From the NCBI GenBank assembly GCA_934373295.1, contig CAKROK010000031.1, forward strand, positions 1 to 22,489: a stretch of DNA of 22,489 nt, in the 5' to 3' direction. Source of the DNA: an uncultured Christensenellaceae bacterium (GTDB lineage Bacteria; Bacillota; Clostridia; Christensenellales; Christensenellaceae). The translations under genes and the position numbers were made by a program. The notes beneath the pieces are model-generated. The model made no database searches and was not told where the DNA came from. It saw only the letters and a list, made by a program, of their open reading frames with translations. This document shows, piece after piece, positions 7,254 to 14,920 of this stretch (the stretch's first letter is position 1; each line of letters begins with the position of its first letter).

Positions 7254-7282
7254 ATTATAGCACACGGGGGAGAAAATATCAA
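7254..7282 (-). promoter_or_regulatory. Sigma-A promoter of pnuC
   Basis: Read leftward, TTGATA (7277-7282), a 17-base spacer and TATAAT (7254-7259) with an extended TGC before the -10. It lies just after the stop of the upstream flavoprotein gene and gives a leader of about 100 bases. Confidence 0.85.
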
Positions 7283-7290
7283 GCGCGGAT

Positions 7291-8343
7291 CTATCGCCTT
7301 TCTACGCTGATAGAACCGACGCCGCTTGCCAGCACGAGCCGGCGCAAAAAGGGCGAATACATGAACGGACATTTCAGGTTTTTCGCGAGCAGCTTTATCG
7401 CAAGAGGGAGTATCGCGCGGCGATACCGGGCGTTGGGGCGCTCGCTTTCTATGCATTTTTCCAGCTTGACGGCGGAGTTTATCGCGGAGCTTATGCCTTC
7501 AAGCGAGCTGGGGCTGATGAGTCCCGCGGCCTCGCCTATCAGAAATACGCCGTCCCCGCCCGAGCATATGCTCTTAAACCCCTTGGGACGCAGGACGCAG
7601 CATGCCTCCGTCTTTATGGGGCTGCCGAGGTCAAGCCCGATGCTCTTGAGCTTGCTCTTTTGCGCCTCAAACGCGTCGTGACAGTTTTTGAGAGAAAACG
7701 CGCCGCCGAATATGACGCAGTCGTCCTTGAAGATGGACCATGAGCAGCAGTCGCTCGTGTCCGCATCGAATATACAGGAGTAAAACGGGTTGGAGGTGTT
7801 TTCGTCTATGGCGAACCACTGCTGTATCGCGGTGTATCTGCGCGTCTTGAACCTTTTAAAGAACGTGCGCCGGACTATCGAGGAAGCGCCGTCCGCGCCG
7901 ATGAGCTTTTCACAGGTGTTGCAGTGTTTTTGCCCGTGCTCGTCGCGCCATGTGACGCAAAAGCCGTCGTTTCTTCGGGAGACGGACGTGCAAAGTCCGC
8001 CGCGCACGGTGACGTTTTCTCCGGTGAGAGATATAAGCCACTTGTCAAAGCGGTCGCGGTTCATGTTGATGTACATCCTCTGATAGCGGCGCTCCTGATT
8101 TGTCTTTAGGTCGATGGTGCGCACGGAGAATATCTGCGGGTCGACAAGCACGTCCTTGGGCAGAGTGAGGTCGAACATCGCAAGCGCCTTTTGAGCATCC
8201 GGCGCAAGCAGACCGCCGCACGGCTTGGATTTTGTGGAATTTCTGTTTAAAAGCAGTATGCGCTTGTTCTTATCGGCGATGCGCGCGAAGGTGGAGCCGG
8301 CGGGGCCGGCGCCCACTATAATATAGTCATAATGCGTAGGCAT
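7291..8343 (-). CDS. Geranylgeranyl-reductase-like FAD-dependent oxidoreductase
   Basis: This 350-residue flavoprotein belongs to the group that includes geranylgeranyl reductases and CbrA-like enzymes. The dinucleotide-binding motif GAGPAGS is at residues 11-17, a family-typical PCGG at 41-44, GADGASS at 149-155 and the second FAD motif, with GEAAGLISPSS, at 266-280. Members reduce isoprenoid double bonds in lipids or quinones using FADH2. The substrate here cannot be deduced. There is no signal peptide. The first ATG was chosen since the Rossmann motif begins 10 residues in, as usual. A GAGGGGG lies about 8-15 bases upstream. It follows the surface-protein gene at 78 bases, with a hairpin between, so it may be expressed by read-through or a promoter I did not find. 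Confidence 0.82.
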   Translation of the reverse strand: MPTHYDYIIVGAGPAGSTFARIADKNKRILLLNRNSTKSKPCGGLLAPDAQKALAMFDLTLPKDVLVDPQIFSVRTIDLKTNQERRYQRMYINMNRDRFDKWLISLTGENVTVRGGLCTSVSRRNDGFCVTWRDEHGQKHCNTCEKLIGADGASSIVRRTFFKRFKTRRYTAIQQWFAIDENTSNPFYSCIFDADTSDCCSWSIFKDDCVIFGGAFSLKNCHDAFEAQKSKLKSIGLDLGSPIKTEACCVLRPKGFKSICSGGDGVFLIGEAAGLISPSSLEGISSAINSAVKLEKCIESERPNARYRRAILPLAIKLLAKNLKCPFMYSPFLRRLVLASGVGSISVERR

Positions 8344-8378
8344 AAAGCGTCATTTTCCCCCTCTTTTTTGGTATAACA

Positions 8379-8400
8379 AAGGCGGCAAAAGCGCCGCCTT
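8379..8400 (-). terminator. Hairpin after the surface-protein gene (probable terminator)
   Basis: AAGGCGGC (8379-8386) and GCCGCCTT (8393-8400) form an 8-bp perfect stem about 20 bases after the stop of the leftward gene. The following T tract is short (TTTGTT), so termination may be partial and let some transcript reach the flavoprotein gene. Confidence 0.65.
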
Positions 8401-8420
8401 ATCTGTCGTTTTAAATGTGC

Positions 8421-10136
8421 TTAGAAGTTGTTCCTGTCGTCAAAGTCGATGTGCCTGATGCGGCGGGGAGGAGTGACGGGCTCCTGCTCGGTCTCTTCGG
8501 GGATATCTTCTTCAATATCGTCAACTATTTCGTCCTCGATATCGTCCTCGCCAAAGGCGTTGAGGTCGCGCGGGGGTTCTTCTTCCGTCTCGGCGGGCTT
8601 TATCTTTGCCCTTTGGACGGTGGATGCGGGCGCGCGGCGAACCGCGGTCACTTCCTCTGCGCCGTCCGCTGCGGTATGTATTCCCTGAACGGCGGCCGTG
8701 CGCTTCTGAGCGGCTTCCTTTGCCTTTTTATCCTTATCCTTCTTTAAGACGATGAGCAGAGTCACGCCCACGCCGATTATGAGCAGAATGATTATTATTA
8801 TGACGATCAGCAATGCGCTTAGACCGCCGCCACTGCCCTTTACGGTTATCTCGATGGGGTCGGAGTTAACGGTGACGACGTTGCCGTCCGGGTCCTCCGC
8901 CGTGAGCACGAATTCAAACGTCGTGGTCTTGTCGATATCCTCGACGGTGTTGAAATCGGAGCGGTTGGTCTCGCCCGCTTTGAGCGTGGTGAAGCTGTTT
9001 ATCTCGCCCAGCGTCTTTTCCGTGACTGTGATGTTTGAAAAATCGACGTCCGCGGTGTTGGCTATTTCGACGATGAACTTCACGGGGCCCTTTTTGTCGA
9101 GGGTCGTCTGCTCGGGCTCGACCTTGAGCATGAGAAATTCGCCGTAATCATCCGGCTTTTTCTCGTTGACATACATCTTTATAACGTTTGAATTGAAAGT
9201 ATAGCTGTTTCCGTTTGAATCCGTCGCCTTGACGTAAAAGCCTATTTCACCGGATTCGGAGAGCTTCATGGTCTTTGTCGCGGAGAGGAACTCGTTTGCG
9301 GCAAGAGCGCTCTTGTCCGTGGGTATGCGCTGGTCATTCATGTCGAAAAGCTCGACGGACTTGAAGTTGGAGTTTCCGGAGTTTTCGATATAGACCTCGA
9401 CGGAGAATTCCTTATCCGCCTCGACCTGGTTATCCGCGACGGAAATGGTCACTTTCATCTCGGGGTTCATGACCTTTACGGAGACCTCGTTCATGGTCTT
9501 TGTATACTCTTTTCCGCCCACGGTGAAAGAGATCTGCGGCTTTATGGTAGCGTCCTCGGTGAGCGCCTCGGAATACGTCACCATGGTGACCTTGCCCGCG
9601 GCGAGGTCGAATGTAGACGTGAGCACCTTTCCTCCGTTGAGCGGGGATGCGGTCAAGTTGATGTTCTCCATAGCGGCGTCGCCGTTATTTTCAATGGCGA
9701 AGGTAAAGGTCGATTTTTCGCCCTTTGTGACGGTTGTGCTGTCCAGCTTGACCGTCGTATTCACCTTTACCGTGGGGTTCTTTTTGCCTACGGTAAAGCT
9801 GCTCTTGACCGTGCCGCCGTTGTAGGTGAACTGAACGGGGATGCTCTTGCCCAGCTTATTTGCGCTTACGGAGTATTTCCCCGTATAAGTGGCCGTTTCG
9901 CCGGCGGGGATATTGCCGAATTCCTTTACGTCCTCACCGTCGATTATGAGCATACATTCTTCGATGCTTTCCTCATTGGGATTGTAGATATCGACCGAAA
10001 CAGTCACGTCGCCGCTGCCGACAAGCTCGGTGGGGTTGATAGTCACGGAAAGCTCAGGCTTGGCCGCGCTCGCCGTCAAAGGGATCATCATGAGCAGCAT
10101 GATAGCTGCGAGAATAATTGCAATATGTCTTTTCAA
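8421..10136 (-). CDS. Cell-surface protein with CARDB/Ig-like repeats and acidic cytoplasmic tail
   Basis: This 571-residue protein has a Sec signal peptide (residues 1-24, ending TASA). Roughly four beta-sandwich units of about 100 residues follow, at about 27-118, 122-222, 226-322 and 334-433. Each has the CARDB-like pattern of a paired beta start and an inner motif such as ENNGDAAMENINL or ENSGNSNFKSVEL. A single membrane span is at about 440-464, followed by a lysine-rich stop-transfer segment. The cytoplasmic tail is about 105 residues, ends in a strongly acidic stretch (about 515-552) and then a basic RRIRH. It looks like a type I membrane protein with an extracellular stalk, perhaps a scaffold or exporter-associated protein. 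The start is TTG, with AAAGGTGAT 6 bases upstream. The function is unknown. Confidence 0.82.
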   Translation of the reverse strand: MKRHIAIILAAIMLLMMIPLTASAAKPELSVTINPTELVGSGDVTVSVDIYNPNEESIEECMLIIDGEDVKEFGNIPAGETATYTGKYSVSANKLGKSIPVQFTYNGGTVKSSFTVGKKNPTVKVNTTVKLDSTTVTKGEKSTFTFAIENNGDAAMENINLTASPLNGGKVLTSTFDLAAGKVTMVTYSEALTEDATIKPQISFTVGGKEYTKTMNEVSVKVMNPEMKVTISVADNQVEADKEFSVEVYIENSGNSNFKSVELFDMNDQRIPTDKSALAANEFLSATKTMKLSESGEIGFYVKATDSNGNSYTFNSNVIKMYVNEKKPDDYGEFLMLKVEPEQTTLDKKGPVKFIVEIANTADVDFSNITVTEKTLGEINSFTTLKAGETNRSDFNTVEDIDKTTTFEFVLTAEDPDGNVVTVNSDPIEITVKGSGGGLSALLIVIIIIILLIIGVGVTLLIVLKKDKDKKAKEAAQKRTAAVQGIHTAADGAEEVTAVRRAPASTVQRAKIKPAETEEEPPRDLNAFGEDDIEDEIVDDIEEDIPEETEQEPVTPPRRIRHIDFDDRNNF

Positions 10137-10203
10137 AGTGTATCACCTTTCTTATTCATAGGGAATTTATCCCAGTCAATATTATCCTTTCCTTATATGA
10201 TAG

Positions 10204-10232
10204 ATTTTAACCCGAAAAGGGGCGCATGTCAA
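10204..10232 (-). promoter_or_regulatory. Sigma-A promoter of the surface-protein gene
   Basis: Read leftward, TTGACA (10227-10232), a 17-base spacer and TAAAAT (10204-10209) lie about 70 bases before the TTG start at 10136. Confidence 0.85.
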
Positions 10233-10271
10233 TTTGTCCCGCATCTTTTTACAACTTATTAATAACCTATT

Positions 10272-10296
10272 CCCCACATGAGTGGGATTTGTGGGG
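10272..10296. repeat. Perfect 7-bp inverted repeat between divergent genes
   Basis: CCCCACA (10272-10278) and TGTGGGG (10290-10296) are separated by 11 bases. It has no T tract. It lies upstream of the surface-protein promoter and of the small peptide gene, so it could be a regulator site. The rest of 10233-10410 holds no gene that I can see. Confidence 0.5.
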
Positions 10297-10427
10297 CAAT
10301 TTAACGCCGCGCGCGTCACTCATGCCGAAAAAAGAGTATTTTTTTATAAAAAGGTCGAATTGAGTCCGTTTTTTTGGACAGTAAAAATTATATCATTAAA
10401 TCAGGATAAGAAACGGAGGAAATGACC

Positions 10428-10577
10428 ATGACCGAATTACAGATAATATTGATGGTTCCCGCGCTTGCCTGCACGACTGTGGGCGGGATATTGATAGGCA
10501 TAGATAAGCTGAGCCGCACGGAGGAGAGGAAGAAGGAGTTAAGACGGGCGGAACGGAGAAGAAGAAAAGCAAATTGA
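10428..10577 (+). CDS. Small basic single-span membrane protein, 49 aa
   Basis: The product begins MTELQIILMVPALACTTVGG and has one hydrophobic span at about 5-25. The last 25 residues are highly charged and basic (RTEERKKELRRAERRRRKAN). A strong ribosome binding site, CGGAGGA (10414-10420), lies 7 bases before the ATG at 10428. An in-frame ATG two codons earlier is too close to that site to be used. The positive-inside rule places the tail in the cytoplasm. It is divergent from the surface-protein gene and stands alone. No family is recognised. The basic tail could in principle touch nucleic acid, phospholipid or the acidic tail of the neighbouring surface protein, but this is speculation. 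Confidence 0.65.
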   Translation: MTELQIILMVPALACTTVGGILIGIDKLSRTEERKKELRRAERRRRKAN

Positions 10578-10616
10578 GCCTGCCTAAAACACCCGCCTTT
10601 TTGCATCAGCAGCCCG

Positions 10617-10640
10617 GAGCGTATTTTTGAAGATGCGCTC
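10617..10640 (+). terminator. Weak terminator after the small membrane protein gene
   Basis: GAGCGTAT and ATGCGCTC (one G-U pair) with an 8-base loop are followed by TATTTTATT. The stem lies 39 bases after the stop codon. Confidence 0.5.
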
Positions 10641-10700
10641 TATTTTATTAAACGGCATTTTACGCGCGGGGAGATAATATAATTAAGGAGGGATGCTGCG

Positions 10701-10729
10701 TTGATAATGGCGCGGCTTTGGTATATAAT
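10701..10729 (+). promoter_or_regulatory. Sigma-A promoter of the LOG/ACT/DUF711 genes
   Basis: TTGATA (10701-10706), a 17-base spacer and TATAAT (10724-10729). It lies 41 bases before the preferred start codon at 10770. The -35 overlaps a TTG that would begin a longer reading frame. Confidence 0.8.
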
Positions 10730-10769
10730 AGGTAAAAAGAATTTTTTAGGCTATCGAGGGAGGAATGAT

Positions 10770-11360
10770 ATGAGATTATGCTTATACGGAGCGTCCAGCT
10801 CGGCTATCGACGAATACTACGTTTCCCAGACCTATGAGTTTGCCAAAAAGCTCGCGGAGAGGGGCGTGGGCATGGTCTTTGGCGGAGGCGCGCACGGGCT
10901 GATGGGCGCGGCCGCGAGGGGGATGCACGACGGCGGTGGCGAGATAATAGGCGTCGCGCCTACGTTTTTCAAGGTGGACGGCGTGTTATATGAGCACTGC
11001 ACCCAGTTCATCTATACGGAGACGATGAGACAGAGAAAGCAGATAATGGAGGATGAATCGGACGGATTTGTCGTCCTGCCCGGCGGCTTCGGGACATACG
11101 AGGAGTTCTTCGAGATGCTCACGTTAAAGCAGCTCGAGCGGCATAACAAGCCCATGGTGATATTTAACATAAAGGGATATTACGACAAGCTGTGGGAGCT
11201 GATAGAGCATACGATATTCGAGGGCTTCGCGAGGGAGGCATGCAAGGATCTCGTATTTATGAGCGAAAATCCCGATGAGTTGATAGATTATATCGACAAT
11301 TACGACGCGAACAATATTGTGAGCATAGATAAGCTGAAATTTTTGGACGACCAAAAGTAG
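10770..11360 (+). CDS. LOG family protein (putative nucleoside 5'-monophosphate phosphoribohydrolase)
   Basis: This 196-residue protein is of the LOG/YvdD type with a Rossmann-like fold. The hallmark motif PGGFGTYEE is at residues 104-112, GGGAHGLMG at 38-46 and the conserved RK pair at 89-90. Characterised members release free cytokinin-type bases from N6-substituted AMP. The bacterial role is often unclear. I chose the ATG at 10770 because family members start with a short beta strand directly before the GASSS-like motif, and GGGAGG lies 6-7 bases upstream. A longer version starting TTG at 10701 also has a good ribosome binding site but would overlap the promoter. It is followed after 32 bases by the ACT-domain gene. 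Confidence 0.9.
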   Translation: MRLCLYGASSSAIDEYYVSQTYEFAKKLAERGVGMVFGGGAHGLMGAAARGMHDGGGEIIGVAPTFFKVDGVLYEHCTQFIYTETMRQRKQIMEDESDGFVVLPGGFGTYEEFFEMLTLKQLERHNKPMVIFNIKGYYDKLWELIEHTIFEGFAREACKDLVFMSENPDELIDYIDNYDANNIVSIDKLKFLDDQK

Positions 11361-11392
11361 AATATAATTTTTTAAAATACGGAGGATAAAAA

Positions 11393-11665
11393 ATGAACGT
11401 AGTAATAACCGTGGTGGGCGCGGATAAGCCCGGCATAGTCGCAAAGGTGAGCGGATGTCTCTATGAGAAGAACGTGAACATACTGGACATCAATCAGACG
11501 GTAATGCAGGGCGGCGTATTCACGATGAGCCTTTTGGCGGACTGCGCAAACATGAACTGCGGCTTTAACGAGTTTAAACAGGCTATAGACGGCGTCGCGG
11601 ACTTCTTAAAGATGGACATAAGGGTGATGAGGGAGGAGATTTTCACCTCCATGCACAGGATATAA
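11393..11665 (+). CDS. ACT domain protein (UPF0237 type)
   Basis: This 90-residue protein is a single ACT domain, an amino-acid or small-ligand binding module. The opening VVGADKPGIVAKVSG is the classic ACT start, with the glycine in the ligand loop between the first strand and helix. Length and sequence fit the UPF0237 group, whose genes are commonly found next to DUF711 genes, exactly as here. There is no fused catalytic domain, so it probably acts as a ligand-sensing partner, perhaps of the next protein. GGAGG lies 8 bases before the ATG. The next gene starts 12 bases after its stop, so they are co-transcribed. The ligand is unknown. Confidence 0.92.
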   Translation: MNVVITVVGADKPGIVAKVSGCLYEKNVNILDINQTVMQGGVFTMSLLADCANMNCGFNEFKQAIDGVADFLKMDIRVMREEIFTSMHRI

Positions 11666-11677
11666 TCGGAGGACGAA

Positions 11678-13036
11678 ATGTTTACATCAAAGGAGATTTT
11701 TTCGACGATAAACATGATCGACCGCCAGTGCTTAGATATACGCACGATAACCATGGGGATATCTCTAAGAGACTGCGCCGCGCAGGATCAAAAGACGACC
11801 ATACGCAAGGTAAAGGATAAGATATGCTTCCGCGCGGAAAAGCTCGTCGAGACGGGCAGGCAGATCGAGGCGGAATACGGTATTCCGATAGTCAACAAGA
11901 GGATATCCGTCACGCCAATGTCCATAGTCGCGGAGGCGTGCGGAGTGACGGACTATGCGCCCTTTGCCGTGGCGATGGACGAGGCGGCGAAGGCCGTCGG
12001 GGTGGATTTCATAGGCGGCTTTACTGCGCTCGTTCAAAAGGGAATGACGATAGGCGAGATGAACTTCATCCGCTCCATTCCGGATGCGCTTGCGGCGACG
12101 GACCTCGTCTGCTCGAGCGTAAACGTGGGCACGACGCGCGCGGGCATAAACATGGACGCCGTGCGCATGATGGGCGAGGCAGTAAAGAGGACTGCGCTAT
12201 TGACCGCGGATAAGGGCGGACTGGGCGCGGCAAAGCTCGTTATATTTGCAAACGCGGTGGAGGATAACCCGTTCATGGCGGGCGCCTTCCACGGAGTGGG
12301 CGAGGGCGAGTGCGTGATAAACGTGGGCGTATCCGGCCCGGGCGTGGTCTCCACCGCGCTTGCGGACATGAAGGGCGCTCCCTTTGACGACATAGCTGAG
12401 CAGATAAAAAAGACGGCGTTCAAGATAACGAGGATGGGCGAGCTGGTCGCGCGCGAGGCTTCAAAGAGGCTTAATGCGGATTTCGGCATAGTAGACCTGT
12501 CCCTTGCGCCCACGCCTGCGATGGGCGATTCCGTCGCGCACATATTGGAGGCGATGGGGCTGGAGCGCTGCGGCACGCACGGCACGACGGCGGCGCTCGC
12601 GCTGTTAAACGACGCGGTCAAAAAGGGCGGCATAATGGCGAGCTCGCATGTCGGCGGTCTTTCAGGAGCTTTCATCCCCGTGAGCGAGGATGCGGGCATG
12701 ATAGACGCTGTGCGTGAAAAGGCGCTTTCCATTGAAAAGCTGGAGGCGATGACGTGCGTATGCTCGGTCGGCCTCGATATGATAGCTCTCCCCGGAGACA
12801 CGCCCGCGTCGACTATCTCGGCGATAATTGCGGATGAGGCGGCGATAGGCATGGTCAATAACAAGACCACCGCAGTGAGAGTCATCCCCGTTCCCGGCGG
12901 AAAGGTGGGCGACGAGGTGAGCTTCGGCGGACTTTTGGGAACAGCGCCCATAATGCCCTATAACCACAACTCGAGCGAGGAGTTTATCGCGAGGGGCGGG
13001 AGGATACCGGCGCCGCTTCATTCGCAGAAAAACTAA
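11678..13036 (+). CDS. DUF711 / UPF0210 family protein (PFL-like)
   Basis: This 452-residue cytoplasmic protein covers the full length of the UPF0210 (DUF711) family. Recognisable stretches are the N-terminal EIFSTINMIDRQCLDIRTIT, the glycine-rich GVGEGECVINVGVSGPGV and the C-terminal GRIPAPLHSQKN. Structures in the family resemble glycyl-radical-enzyme folds, and hence the PFL-like label, but I see no glycyl-radical motif and no enzyme activity can be assigned. The gene is 12 bases after the ACT gene, with GGAGG just before its ATG. A protein interaction or allosteric control by the ACT protein is a reasonable inference. No clear terminator follows before the next gene. Confidence 0.93.
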   Translation: MFTSKEIFSTINMIDRQCLDIRTITMGISLRDCAAQDQKTTIRKVKDKICFRAEKLVETGRQIEAEYGIPIVNKRISVTPMSIVAEACGVTDYAPFAVAMDEAAKAVGVDFIGGFTALVQKGMTIGEMNFIRSIPDALAATDLVCSSVNVGTTRAGINMDAVRMMGEAVKRTALLTADKGGLGAAKLVIFANAVEDNPFMAGAFHGVGEGECVINVGVSGPGVVSTALADMKGAPFDDIAEQIKKTAFKITRMGELVAREASKRLNADFGIVDLSLAPTPAMGDSVAHILEAMGLERCGTHGTTAALALLNDAVKKGGIMASSHVGGLSGAFIPVSEDAGMIDAVREKALSIEKLEAMTCVCSVGLDMIALPGDTPASTISAIIADEAAIGMVNNKTTAVRVIPVPGGKVGDEVSFGGLLGTAPIMPYNHNSSEEFIARGGRIPAPLHSQKN

Positions 13037-13125
13037 CAGCTTCAGGCAGTCAAAAAGACCCGCCTATAATGGCATTAAACAAACAATCTGATATTTTTTA
13101 CATTATATAATAAGGAAGTATACCT

Positions 13126-14919
13126 ATGGCAGAAAACGCAGGGATAAAAAACAGAAGCGAGATAGAGGACAAGTACAAGTGGAGACTTTGCGACATATAC
13201 CCGAACACGGACGCATGGGAGGCGGATTTTAAGGAGCTTTCCGACTGTGCGCAGGAGATTGCCGCGATGAAGGATACCATCGCGCAGGACGCGGACAGCC
13301 TTGCGCAGGGGTTAAACCGCCTGGACGAGATCTCGCATATGCTGGAAAAGCTGTACGTCTATGCGAGAATGGGGCGGGATATGGACAACGCGGACGCGCA
13401 TTATCAGGCGCTCACGGACAGGATATCCACCCTCGCGGTAAAGATATCCGCGGCGCAGAGCTTTTTAAATCCGCTGCTGTTGAGCCTTGATGAGGGCGTA
13501 TTGAGACGGTGGATGGACGAATGCGGCGGGCTTAAAGAGCATAGATTTTTCCTCGAGGACCTCTTGAGGAGCAAGAGCCATGTGCTTTCAAACGAGGAGG
13601 AGCGGCTTTTATCCCTTGCTGGCGATTTTTCCGACGGTGCGCACGACATATTCACAATGCTCAATAACGCAGACCTGCGCTTTAAGGACGTCGAGCATGA
13701 CGGCAAGACATATCCGCTATCCCACGCGAGCTACATAGAATACATGCAGTCGCCGGACAGAGCTTTCAGAAAAAAGGTCTTTGAGACGTTTTATGAGGAG
13801 TTTGCTGAGCATAAGAACACCATTGCGGCAGCGTATTCCACGAGCGTCAAAAAGGACGTGTTCTATGCGCGCGCGAGGAGATTCGATTCCGCGAGACAGC
13901 GCGCGCTGTTTGCGGATAACGTCGATACCAAGGTCTATGACAAGCTGATAGAGGACATCCACAGGCATCTTCCGACGATGCATAAATTCGTCGAGCTGAG
14001 AAAGAAGCTCATGAAGCTGGATGAACTGCATATGTATGATATTTATGCACCGTTGGTGCCGCAGGCGGATGTGAAATACAGCTATGAGGAGGCGGTGAAA
14101 TTAAACCTCGAGGCGATGAAGCCGCTGGGCGAGGACTATATGGAGGTCTTTTCATCTGCATTTAAGGACGGCTGGATAGACGTCTTTGAAAACCGCGGAA
14201 AGACCACGGGCGCATACAGCTGGGGCGTTTACGGGACGCATCCATACGTCCTTTTAAACCACAGGGGCGACCTCGACAGCGTTTTCACAATAGCGCATGA
14301 GATGGGCCACGCCATGCACACGTATTACTCAAACGAGACGCAGCCCTATGCGACGAGCGGATATGTGATATTCGTGGCGGAGGTCGCGAGCACGGTAAAC
14401 GAGATACTCATGACGAAATACCTGCTTTCGACGGTGAAGGACAAAAACGTGCGCAGATACGTGCTGAATCACTATTTAGACCAGTTCCGCACGACGGTCG
14501 TGCGGCAGACGATGTTCGCGGAGTTTGAGAAAATATCGCATGAGATGGCGGAAAACGGCGAACCGCTGACGGTGGACGCTCTGTCAAAGGTGTATGGAGA
14601 CCTAAACGCGCTGTATCACGGCCCGGCGATGGAAAAAGACGAGACGATAAGCCTCGAGTGGATGAGAATACCGCATTTTTATACGGCATTTTATGTATAT
14701 AAGTATGCGACGGGGCTGTCCTGCGCGGTGTCAATAGTGAAGAATCTGGATAAGCCGGGTATGTTAAAAAAGTACAGGGACTTCCTGCGCGGCGGCGGGA
14801 GCAAATACCCGCTCGAGCTTTTGAGCGACGCGGGAGTATCGTTTGATACGTGCGTCGAGGACTGCATGAACGAGTTTGCGCGCGCGCTTGATGAATTTGA
14901 GCGCGAGATGGAGGAATAA
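13126..14919 (+). CDS. pepF: Oligoendopeptidase F (M3 metallopeptidase)
   Basis: This 597-residue zinc peptidase hydrolyses short peptides, typically 7-17 residues, in the cytoplasm. The HEXXH zinc motif is HEMGH at residues 391-395, and the third ligand is E419 in VAEVAS, with the usual spacing. The N-terminal half is the helical lid of M3B enzymes, and the length is normal for PepF. There is no signal peptide. The ATG has AAGGAAG 6 bases upstream. A TATAAT at 13065-13070 may be a weak promoter -10, but its -35 (TTCAGG) is poor, so read-through from the preceding genes is also possible. The next gene starts 1 base after its stop. Confidence 0.95.
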   Translation: MAENAGIKNRSEIEDKYKWRLCDIYPNTDAWEADFKELSDCAQEIAAMKDTIAQDADSLAQGLNRLDEISHMLEKLYVYARMGRDMDNADAHYQALTDRISTLAVKISAAQSFLNPLLLSLDEGVLRRWMDECGGLKEHRFFLEDLLRSKSHVLSNEEERLLSLAGDFSDGAHDIFTMLNNADLRFKDVEHDGKTYPLSHASYIEYMQSPDRAFRKKVFETFYEEFAEHKNTIAAAYSTSVKKDVFYARARRFDSARQRALFADNVDTKVYDKLIEDIHRHLPTMHKFVELRKKLMKLDELHMYDIYAPLVPQADVKYSYEEAVKLNLEAMKPLGEDYMEVFSSAFKDGWIDVFENRGKTTGAYSWGVYGTHPYVLLNHRGDLDSVFTIAHEMGHAMHTYYSNETQPYATSGYVIFVAEVASTVNEILMTKYLLSTVKDKNVRRYVLNHYLDQFRTTVVRQTMFAEFEKISHEMAENGEPLTVDALSKVYGDLNALYHGPAMEKDETISLEWMRIPHFYTAFYVYKYATGLSCAVSIVKNLDKPGMLKKYRDFLRGGGSKYPLELLSDAGVSFDTCVEDCMNEFARALDEFEREMEE

Positions 14920-14920
14920 C

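Noticed and set aside
6458..7456. Longer 332-residue version of the PnuC protein
   Set aside because: The extra 102 residues would read through the promoter, the leader terminator and the end of the neighbouring flavoprotein gene. The extension is rich in Arg and Pro without membrane character. The ATG at 7150 has GGAGG.
13106..13111. TATAAT directly before pepF as a promoter
   Set aside because: The start site would fall inside the ribosome binding site and there is no -35 at a proper distance. It is probably chance in AT-rich sequence.
14876..14920. Upstream ATG for TcdA
   Set aside because: It would overlap pepF by 44 bases and lacks a good ribosome site. GGAGG fits the ATG at 14921.
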